From assembly GCF_902459465.1 (NCBI RefSeq), contig NC_047066.1, forward strand, positions 18,479,047 to 18,543,046: a DNA stretch of 64,000 bases. The letters run 5' to 3'. Shown here piece by piece: positions 10,621-21,400 of the stretch; within the stretch, counting starts at the first letter, position 1; each line of letters starts with the position of its first letter. The translations under genes were made by a program, and so were the position numbers. Origin of the DNA: Asterias rubens (taxonomy: Eukaryota; Echinodermata; Asteroidea; Forcipulatida; Asteriidae). Below the pieces are notes generated by a model that was not told where the DNA came from, searched no databases, and worked only from the letters and a program-made list of their open reading frames with translations.

Positions 10621-11869
10621 GATTGTGCTCCCCCTATTCATCAAACAAAAGTCGAACTCAGCATTACTAACCATCCATCCGTAAACATTCTGGTCTCACG
10701 TGTGAGAAAAATCCAAGCTCTCATCGTACTGCGGTGTTCATGAGGAAATGATTGCACTGCAAAAAATGTGTACACACACAGAGAGCTCGAGGAGGAAGCT
10801 TGATATAGATGTTAGCGGAGATTATGTTAACGCCCTCTGTTGACAGATCGGAGCTTTCCGATCCGCACCGGATGTTAGCCGTGGAATATTTTTTAGATGC
10901 TTTTCCTGTGTATTTATTGTTTTTTGTGTGTTAATGTCTAGTTATTTTATTGCTGTGTGATATCACTGTATACTTAATAGGCTTTAACGAGTTCTGTCTG
11001 TGAACTTTTGCAATTCTAGAGCAGTGTCAAAGACCATTTGTTTTTTTACAATTATTATATTTTTTTAAACCAACCTTGCGTGCAATGGCATTAGTCACAA
11101 ACATGGATTCGTTTCGATTTGTTCTGATTGCGAAGCCAATGATTCTCAGATCAGAGAACTTATAGCGAACTTTTTAAATCACTTTTTTTTCACTTCAGAG
11201 GAAATTTATTCTCACTTTTCTTACTGAAAAATAACCGACCAAACGATCAGCTAACTTTGTGGCTTGAGTGTGTCTTCTTGTTATGATAGAGAGTGACAGT
11301 TTATCAATAGCCTAATCTAATTGGACTCTTGAGCGCGTCACAGGCCAGCTGCACACCCGTAGTTTGGGCTGAGTGGCCGGTAGTAGTACACCGACCGGCG
11401 CCGGCCAATGCTAGTGGCGTACCGCGGACTGTGAACCACAGATACACCCAAAACTTGACGGCGGATTTATAAAGGATGCATTTATCAGTTCTCACAGGAC
11501 ATATGACCAGGTGACTCATCAAGGAACGGTTGTGGCCGATTCCCTTTTTTTTGTGACCATCAGAAGGTTTGAAACTAACTGCCCATAACGCAGAGGTCTC
11601 AAAGGGGTTGGGTTTTGTGAGTGTTTCATGGGATAACCCATGATGCAGGATAGCCCATGCAGGAAGTATAGTTTCATGGAGGTAGAAGTAGGTTGGACCA
11701 CCAAATACCACTTGGACTTGGAGAGGTTCTGAAATATAGCCTATAATATTTTACTCAATCCAACTGTGTGTAATGGGTCACAGAACTTCACTGTCTGGGT
11801 TATTTATACGTACCTCTGTTATTAATACTTGACCTTTTAATAACTTTAGTCAAGTGAAGTTGGGTCATT
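10621..11869. other. Intergenic, no gene recognised
   Basis: A 135-codon minus-strand frame (11304-11711) overlaps another minus-strand frame and shows no domain, and I could not place it in an exon chain. No repeats of the main families here. Confidence 0.4.
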
Positions 11870-12052
11870 AATTGACAAAAAGATCAGAGCTGTCAATCAT
11901 ACAGACGACGACGTAATCACGAGCCAGTTGCCGAGGCCTGGTTCTTGATAATTTACCTCGACTTCGTCTCGGTAAAATTATCAAGAACCAGGCGTCGTTG
12001 TGATTAAACCACTATAGTTGAAAACCTCTTCACCACACATTGATTCCCTTAG
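11870..12052 (+). mobile_element. Element D, terminal hairpin part
   Basis: GAGGCCTGGTTCTTGATAA and its complement TTATCAAGAACCAGGC surround CTCGACTTCGTCTCGG, forming a strong stem. The flank AAAACCTCTTCACCACACA followed by TTGATTCCCTT matches the ends of the longer copies at 19928-20432 and 28143-28635. Confidence 0.75.
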
Positions 12053-12325
12053 TATTAATAAGGCGAGGCCATTAACGGAAACCAGGAGCCCAAAAATTGA
12101 AAGCATTGTGATCTGTTTTTATTTTTCAACATCAAAAGTGTACTAAATCACACTTGTTGGTGGACATGCATTGTCTTTTTGTTTGTTTTGTTTGACAGGA
12201 ATCATAACAAAATTCAATTTTCGTATGTTTTTTTTTTCTTGCAGACCCGTCGAGGCAATCAACCAAGAAAAATCAAACCTAAAACTGCCTCACGTCGTGC
12301 AAGTGACACTAGTGGCTGGCTGCCA

Positions 12326-12480
12326 TAGACCTTTTCGCAAATACCGGGGCGCGCGCGTAAAGCTTGGAATTAGGTGCATTGTGGTCTAGCTGGTATCCAA
12401 ATTTGATCCATATATATCCCACAATGCACCTCATTCAACAGTCTGCGCTTGCGCATTGGTATTTGCGATAAGGTCTATGG
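12326..12480. repeat. Inverted-repeat element, 155 bp
   Basis: CCATAGACCTTTTCGCAAATA at the left is the near-complement of TATTTGCGATAAGGTCTATGG at the right; an inner pair (AGGTGCATTGTGG / CCACAATGCACCT) continues the stem. Non-coding. Confidence 0.85.
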
Positions 12481-12882
12481 AGGTGATACACAAGGCAACT
12501 CAAACAGGTGAGTTCGGGCATTGCGGTCGCGCTCTGCAACTTCCGTGTGGGGCGAAAACGGCATTCTGCGCAGCGTACACTTTATAGTGCGACCTCATGA
12601 TCTAGGATGTACCGGTACTTAAATTGCCCGGATATGATTTTCAATTTAGAAGTCCAACAAAAGAGGTCTTTGGATTACAGTGTGGCAAGGAAACAAAAGC
12701 CAGACTGTCTCAATTACCATGAAGTTCCTCCGAATCAAAGAAACAAAGGATGCGGTCTGGATAAAGCCAATGAATGTGACTTGATGGGCTAAGTTCAACG
12801 GCCGGTGTGACTGGAAATTGTGTTCCCCAGAGAGCCCCCCCCAAAAAAAAACCCCGCCCACCAAAGTGGTGAACTAAGGGTG

Positions 12883-13031
12883 CGTTCGTTTAGCTTCCCT
12901 GGGTCGACCCCGGTGTGTGGCGGTTTTTTTCCCAGGGCGAACGTGGGTAATTATCTAAACACGTTCGTCCTGGAAAAAAAATCGCCACAAACCGGGGTCG
13001 ACCCAGGGAAGCTAAACGAACGCACCCTAAG
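12883..13031. repeat. Long near-perfect inverted repeat (GGTGCGTTCG family)
   Basis: GGGTGCGTTCGTTTAGCTTC through GGGTCGACCCCGG is mirrored by CCGGGGTCGACCCAGGGAAG through AACGAACGCACCC. Arms are about 70 bp. A diverged relative with the same tips occurs at 22742-22990. Confidence 0.9.
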
Positions 13032-13119
13032 TAAAAACTTATTCTGATAGCGCCCTCTTTTTAATCATACTCCTTCAGCCTGAGTTTCCTGTGGGGACAC
13101 TGGGTAAACATTCTGAGCG

Positions 13120-13396
13120 GCTGCCTCTGAAGAAACGTTTAGTTTTTGAGAAAATAATTTGATGTTTTATTTCGAGACCTCAGATTTAGAATTTGAAGTC
13201 TCGAAATCAAGCATCTAAAAGCACACAACTTAGTGTGACAAGGGTGTTTTTTTTTTTCATTATTATCTCGCAACTTCAACGACCAATCGAGCTCAAATTT
13301 TCACTCTCAGGTTTGTTGTTTAGTGCATAATAGTGAAATACACCAAGTGAGAAGACTGGTCTTTGACATTTTTAACAAAGGTGTCCAGTGTCTTTA
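13120..13396 (+). mobile_element. MITE-A copy, left end lost
   Basis: Begins within the CTGCCTCTGAAG block, keeps the GAGACCTCA/TGAAGTCTC palindrome, and ends GTGTCCAGTGTCTTTAA. Confidence 0.8.
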
Positions 13397-14582
13397 ACTC
13401 ACGTTGGTGACAATACGCGACCAGACAGAGCGGATAACTTAATTAATTGAGTAAAATCGAGTCCATAATAAACTTTGAGTGAACTTTAGATGATTTGTTT
13501 AGCTCCATTGGGAATTCTGTCTGTGATCCAGTGGGTATTATTACTATAAGTTGTCATTTCCCGCCGTGAATTGGCTGCAGGTGTTTGCTCCTGCCGCAAA
13601 GCTCACATTAAAACATGCAATAATGCAGTTTACTATTAGTCAGTGTGTAGTTTACATCAAAGTTAATGTTAAGTGGTTCCTAATTCTTCTATCAGGAAAT
13701 AATAAGATTGACTCAACACCATAAAGTTAACCATGTTGTTTTTGCAGCCTCGGGTTTCCGATGTTTTTTTTCCTGATCCAAGTCAAAACGGCCCGGGCAG
13801 AATTGTGAAAATTAAACTTTATTAAACTGTATGCATTCTTGGCAAATTCAGTCCCGAAATGAGAGAATCACCTAATGGGTTTTGAAATGCCACTTCACAT
13901 TATTAATGTTTGTGCTCACTGAAAAACCTTGTTGGAATTAGTGAGTTTTATAGGCCTATTACAGAATGTTTCTATAATTTTTCACTTCAATTCCAAATGT
14001 ACATTCCCTACTTCATGAAAACAGTACATTAAAAACAAAATTTTACAAAGGAGTAATCCCCGTGCAAGTCCATACATGTTTTAATTAATCAGCCAGCCAG
14101 TGTTTTGCTGTTACTGAAAACAAAGGTTCGGGTTGTACCACCCCCAAGAGTGTGGTCTAATAAGAAAGAGTTTTGGAAAGAAAACACATTCATCACATGG
14201 GTCTGTTAGTGTGATCCGCAATACACTTACTAATCTACATAATATGGCCCACTCATATCAAAACGTGTTGATTTCGAGGAAGAATTTGTTAGGCTTTTGG
14301 ATAGACGGACTCGCCATAAAGGTAGGCATACGACTAGAGCCCACTGCCTTTCAGTTGCCACCACTCAACCACGCCCTTTTGATGCTGCAGTATGGCGTAC
14401 GAAATTTGTATCACATGTGCCCCGCCTCAAACCATCCCCCATAAATGTAGTCTACTTCAAATTACACGCTTACAAACTATTTTGACAGATTGAAAATTGA
14501 ACTCTGAAAAGTGAAGGGAAACTCGGCCGGGTCAATCGCTCTTGGCCGGAGAATGGGACACTTCTCGATGAAGCAGGATTCA
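13397..14582. other. Intergenic, nothing recognised
   Basis: No splice-supported frame. Two overlapping short frames near 14133-14485 show no domain. Confidence 0.4.
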
Positions 14583-14962
14583 TTAAAGGAAACGTTGCCT
14601 TGGATCGGTCGAGTTGGTCTTTGAAAAGCGTTTGGGACCGTTTGTTATAAAATGCATATGATTAGAAAGATCATTTAAAAGTAGAATATAATGATCCACA
14701 CAAGTATCACTCGAAATTGCGTGGTTTTCCTTTTACCTCGCCGACTAACACTGTCGGCCATAATATGGGAGTCAAATTTTTGACTCCCATGAATGGCCGA
14801 CAGTGTTAGTTCGCAAAGTAAAAGGCAAACCACGCAATTTCGAGGCAAATTTGTGTGGATCAATGTATTCTACTTTTAAATCATCTTTCTAACCATATGC
14901 ATTTTATAACAAACGGTTACAAACAACCAACTCGACCGATCCAAGGCAACGTGTTCCTTTAA
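14583..14962. mobile_element. Foldback MITE-B, full length
   Basis: TTAAAGGAAACGTTGCC at the left, GGCAACGTGTTCCTTTAA at the right, arms pairing across GGGAGTCAAATTTTTGACTCCC-type centre. The copy ends about 440 bases before the RWDD4 start codon. Confidence 0.9.
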
Positions 14963-15401
14963 ACCCAACTATAGTAGGGAGGCCCAATTGCAGTCACCGC
15001 AGTTCAGTGACCGAGTGCAGAGTGACAACGTGCTGGTGGTTGCTGTCCATTACTTTTCTTATTACGGCGCTCAATTACATGTCATCATTGAAGGTGCAAT
15101 AGCATTAGGTGTTCAATTTCATGATTGGAGTCTATTTTTTTGCCCTTTTGCTATATTTTTCACTTCGTTGGTTTCCAAATTTATGTGAATTTTTGACAAT
15201 TTGTAGCGGATTGAACGTTTTGCGGCGTCCGGGTTTCAGACTATAGTACCAATGCGAAGCATGTCAAAATAGACTGGTGACCTCCCTTACTGTCCTGCTG
15301 CCAGTGAATGGTCGACAAAAATCACAGGCTAGAAATCGAAAGAAACAGTTTGGAGGAAAGTGTAAAGAAGTTGTGTTGTCACTCAAGTTTAGTGAGAAAT
15401 C

Positions 15402-18400
15402 ATGTCCTGTCAAGAATCACAAGAGGTAAGTTGGGACGTTTCTTCTTTCAATTATTGTATTTGTGGTTAATTTTCAATTAAAATTTCTGAATTTACCAGT
15501 ATTTGCACTCTTCACCTTCACTTCACTTCAGTCCACTCGACTTCAGTTCTTTTTTATCTTAAATTTATTTTCAATAAAAATTAGGCCAATGTTATAATAC
15601 TATACTAACTATTAATATTATTATTGTGTTATTTTTTTGTAAATCTTTTTATTCTACTTTTGATTTATGTTTATTCACAGAGGTTTACTTTACAGTTACA
15701 CATTAATTTATGATCAAAATTATTTGCTAGCCATGTTATGAAAATATGATGTTATTGAATGTCAGATGTCCATGTGTCCCACCCATCCATGGTGATAGTT
15801 AGTCATTAGTGAACCTACATTTTAAAATGTTCTTTGTTTAGCACTGCAGTCTGTTTAGAAAGGATAGTTTTGCCTTCTTGTTTTTATGCCGGCGTAGGCA
15901 TGATAGGAATGTCCGACAACTCTGCAGACAAATTGACGATTGAGACAACACAATGAATGAGTTGTCTGAACTTCAATCCATAGTATTCTTTATTCTGTTT
16001 TTGATGCACATTTGTTGCATTTAACAAAACAAATTAACAAAAACTCATTTTGTGCACCACCATTATGATAAGCCAGAGTTAGTTTAATATGCAGTTTGTT
16101 TTTGTTTTCAGGAGGAGAAGGAAGTTCTTCTCTCCATATACGATGGAGATGAATGTTTCAAATTAATAGACTCTACGTGTCAATACAGGGTAAGTTCTTC
16201 TTCGTCTTCCGTGTAAGTACAGACTCAATCACATGAGCAAAAGCATACTGCGTTGGCATGCGTGCGTTGGCTCGCAAATGACGAGACATGATAGCAAGAG
16301 CAGTTATTTATAGTGCGGTTAAAAAGTGAAAAACATGATGGGTGCAGCTACTTCAGCCGGTTAACCCTCAGAGCTGCCTTAAAGACCCTGGACACTATTG
16401 GTAATTGTCAAAGACCTCACATGGTGTATCTCGACAAATGCATTAAATAACAAACCTGTGAAAATTTGAGCTGAACTGGTCGTTGAAGTTGCGAGATAAT
16501 AATGAAAGAAAAAAAATGCCTTACATGAAGTCGTGTACTTTCAGATGCTTGATTCGAGATCTCAAATTCTATTAATCTGCGGTCTCGAAATCAAATTCGC
16601 AAAAAAATTACTTCTTTCTCGAAAACTGCGTCACTTCAGAGGGAGCCGTTTCTTACAATTTGTTATACTATCAACCTCTCCCCATTACTCGCTACTAAGT
16701 AAGGTTTTATGCTAATAATTATTTTGAGTAATTACCAATAGTGTCCACTACCTTTAAAGGTGTTGAGGGATGAGTACAAGGCTGGATCCTTCTGTAGATT
16801 GTTCCAATCCCTGATGGTGCGGGGTAAGAAGGAGTTTGTGTACACTGACGAGCTGGTTTGTGGGATCATAAAGCGAGAGCTGTGACCCCTAGTTATAGAT
16901 GATAGAGCTAGAGGTATTAACACGCTCCACAGATAGGATAGCAGGCCTCGGCTCAATTATACCATGGAGGAAGGAACCCATGATTAAAGGAGCCAAGATT
17001 GATCTTAAAGGACATTACAGAAGTGGTTTTTGCTAACAAAACGGTAATCCACCATATATGTACATTAACTGACAAACCTGTAGAAGTTGGAGATCGATCG
17101 GCCATCTGGGTCACGAGAGAATAGTGAAAAACCGATTTTGCATTGCATCAATGACATACAAAGAGAACGAAACGCTCACTGAGCGATTAACTCCAAACGT
17201 GAAATTAGATTATTTATTTCTCAACAAATATGAAATTTCAAACAAATTATTATTTCAGGGGATGATTTCTACTATCATCATCATTAGACCATGTAAGTTT
17301 TATGTAAATCTGTGATCTTCACGATTTTTTATTCTTACCGTTCCTTTAAGACAAGTTTGGGCTTGGTTGGAGTAATATTTTCATTGTGTGTTTTTTTCTT
17401 CCCCAGGTAGGAGATGAGGGTCATTTTAAGTCATTTATGCTGGAGATCAAATGGGGAGATAATTATCCAGAAGAATTTCCTGAAATCAGCTTAAATACAT
17501 TCTACAATAATCACTTGTGAGTACGCACCTGTTTAAGAACACATTTTCAGACTAGTCTTATCTCTATATAGGACGCGTTACTCGACCTAACTTAGGACTA
17601 GCCGTACGTTTTTCATATCTCCTAAGACTAGTCCTAAGATAGGACTAGTCCTAACTCTTTGTGAAATCAACCCCTGGACTATTTTAATCATCGGGAGAAA
17701 AATTTGTTAGTTTGTATCTTAAAGATAATCATCAGTACAGATCCTAAAGCATCTAGGCGTATAACCCAGTGGGCAAGGGAGGCAACTGCCGACCAAATTT
17801 TATGCAAAGAGAAAAGAAAATGGACAGAGAAAGCAAACTTTACCTATAGTATTGTTATCAATATTGGTGTTTTAATCTGCTTTAAATTTCTGCCCCTTTA
17901 AACCAAAGAGGCCCAAAATGCCCATTTCATCAAGGGAGAATACCGATCTTTAATTACAAATTCCCCAATAGACCGATCCAGTAGGCTCCGCCCAAGACAC
18001 ACGTGTGAGCAAGAACGCGTGGAGACCTACAATGCCTTTCTGCACAACTCTGCCGCTCGCACCAAGATACGCGCAGGCATGTCAGATCTTATTTGTCAGA
18101 CCTTCGTTGCGTTGTGATTGGTCAGTACGCAATGGGGCGGAGCTTAGTGGATCGGTCTATTAAGGATTGCATCTTTTGACTAAAGTTGTCTTATGTTTTA
18201 ATCATCCTTCTACTGTTTCTTAATACAGACAGGATGATATACGAAGTAGTGTGGTCGAGAAGGTCAAGGCAGAGGTAGGTAGACTGAGCCGGCATGTTAT
18301 TGTCTGACTGTATATTTATCCTGCTTCACCATATTTCAGTGGGCAAGGGAGTGCTTGGTGGGGCCCATCTCCTCTCCAAGCTTCAGTGGCTTTATACAGA

Positions 18401-21400
18401 GTTGTAGCTAGACAAATTTTAGGAGTTGGCAATAAATAATTTTTGTTCGAAGTCCACCAAGGGCGAGCGAATCAACAAAGTTATTCATGTTTAAAGATGG
18501 GGTCATCATTGCTGAAGTGCAAGCTTATTAAGGCATGATGCAAGGTTTCCAAACTGCTCATGTTATTGGCCATGCAATAAGTTGAATGGCCTTTGACTGT
18601 GTTCTTTCTCTGTACATTTGATACTTCTTATCATTAGCTGTGTCTCAGATCATTGCACAATAGACAATATTTTTGATTTATTTTAAGGGGAACTCTGTGC
18701 TGGGCAGCACAGTGTGTTTTGCTCAGAGTGCTGGGCAAAAACTGTGAGTCCTGGGTAGGCCTGCACAGCACCACCCACCAGGGCCCTATTTTATGGCTCT
18801 GCTTACCGTAAGCACAGAATCGGCGCTTACGGAAGCAGGGAATTCTGTGCTAACGGCAAGCGAATTTGGGCTTCTGCGCGTGCGTACTCCACGTTACTAG
18901 GCATTCTACACTTACAAGGCTAGCGCAGAAATTCGGCGCTTGCACGTGAGCGGGGAATCGTGATCGTAAGCGCAGAATACGGCGGTTAGCAGAGCCATGA
19001 AATTGGGCCCAGGGCTACAACACTGTCTGTGTATTAGAGTAGCCTCATCGTGGATAAGTTGCGGCCCATAGCTAACAAGTCCCATCTGCCTGGGTTTGAG
19101 ATCAGAGTTTCCCTTCGCTAGGGTGGGCTGCCTCCTATGGATTACTAGCCCTACCTGCCCAGAGCAATCTGGTTTTAAGTCACCAAAAACTCGCCCGTAC
19201 ATCTCTGCCATCAGTATTAAAAACAGTGAGAAGCCAAGCAGTAGGCCTTCGCTTAGGAGAGACTATTTGAGACGCTGGCATATAGGAGTGGCTTAGTTCT
19301 CTATATCACCCCACCCATTCTAAACTTTGATTTCCAGTATAGCAGTTTCAGCAATTAGAGTCGCCATACCACTGATCTATTGTTATCAAAAAAGTTTCCT
19401 ACTTGTATATTACCACTGAAGTATCTGATCTTATCAATAAAGTTTCCAACTTATATGCTAATTTTCCAACTCGTTTCTGATCAAAACCCTCCTTTTCTTT
19501 CAACAGGCAGAACAGTGGCTTGGGTGTGCAATGACCTACACATTATTTGAGTGGGCAAAGGAAAATGCTGAGGATCTAATGGCAGAACAAACAGAAGCTC
19601 AAATGACTGTTCGAGTAAGTGCAGCTTCCCGAAATTGTCATGGATCATTCGCCAAATTTTAGTTTATGGCCAACTTCTGAAGAATATTCTTTTTTATTTA
19701 TAAGTTATACACCTCCATATTACAAGCGCCAATAACAGGATGAATGGGAAACAAGAATAAAATAGTTTTAGATGTGGAAGGAAAACCCCAAATGGGGAAA
19801 ACCCCCCCGCAACTGAAAACCACATCCACATTCAAGGCTCCAGTCTGAGGTGGGATTTGAACCAGGGATCACAGAGGGGAAAGGCATGTAAAGAAACCAC
19901 TTAGCCAACCTGATCCAACTTAAGTATTAACCTTGATTCGCTATTCCTATTGGTGGAGAGCGCGTCACGTGGGTGTGTATAAACCTTTGTTTATGACCAG
20001 TAAAAAGTGTTGAAACATGGGCGTGACACGCGAGTTTGCACCTGTGCTTATAAGACAGTTTCTTCATTCCTGTTGGTCGAGAGCAACGGCCGGGACAGTT
20101 GTGCTACATCACGCGATACGCGCGACGCGCACATCATTCCCTTATAAGGAGTTGTTTACCCGAGGGCGACGGAGGGCCTTACCATTTCATAGCTGGAGGG
20201 GTGTTGTGTTGAAAAAATGTGACCAAAAGTGTTGATGTTTTTTGAGCGAAAAGGTATTTATGAGTGGGGATCAAAGTGTGTTGAATCGGTATTCAACTAG
20301 TGGTTTAAACACGCCGAGGCCTGGTCCTTGATAATTTACCTCGACTTTGTCTCGGTAAAATTATCAAGAACCAGGCCTCGTTAGGATTAAACCACTAGGT
20401 GAAAACCTCTTCACCACACATTGATTCCCTTGTTAGATTTTGTCTGTATACGGTACTTGTAGACCTAAGTCTATGCGATTGTAACAATTTAGCATCATGA
20501 TGAATAGTTGGAACAATGCCAGCAACATTATCCTGGTGTGCTGTAAGGTCTCATTGATCATTCTTTAAAGACATTGGACACTTTTGGTAATTGTCAAAGA
20601 CTAGTCTTCACATTTGATGTATCTCAACATATGCATAAAATAACAAACCTGTGAAAATTTGAGCCCAATAGATCGTCGAAGTTGCGAGAGATTAATGAAA
20701 GAAAAAACACCCTTGTCGCACCATGGTCACACAAAGTTGTGTGTTTTCAGATGCTTGATTTCGAGAACTCAAATTCTAAATTTGAGGTCTCGAAATCAAA
20801 TTTGTGGAAAATTACTTCCTTCCCCAAAACTACGTCACTTCAGAGGGAGCTGTTTCTCACAATGTTTTATACTATCAACGTCTCCCCATTACTTGTAATC
20901 AAGAAAGGTTTTATGATAATAATTATTTTGAGTAATTACCAATAGTGTCCACTGCCTTTAATATTGGGTTATTATTAAAATAATTTTTTTTTTTCCTGGA
21001 ACAGAGTTCCAGTAATACAGAACAAGCTGTGGCAAAAACGAAAGAGAAAAAGGAACAGCTGACAAAGGCGCAGAAACGAAAAATTGCTAATAGAACAGGT
21101 AGGCTTTTACTGTTTCTTACACTCTTCTTGAGAGGTATGTTACAAGGTGCTCTGGCACAATATGCTGCCAATCAAAGCAGGAACACCTGGGCGAACCCCT
21201 TCTCTTTTTGATGAGTGCACTGGGTTCTTTTAGGTCCATTGCACAACACACAGGATCAGTGGCTTGAAGCAGTCATAATGGTTAAAGGAACATGTTGCCT
21301 TGGATCGGTCGAGTTTGTCTTTGAAAAGCGTTTGTAACCGTTTGTTATAAAATGCATATGGTTAAATAGATGTTTTAAAAGTAGAATACAATGATCCACA

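Noticed and set aside
11304-11711. 135-codon minus-strand frame
   Set aside because: A second frame is open over it, no family is recognised and no neighbouring exon was found.
18912-19211. 99-codon minus-strand frame
   Set aside because: Its 3' half is one arm of the foldback element at 18775-19014; the rest has no domain.
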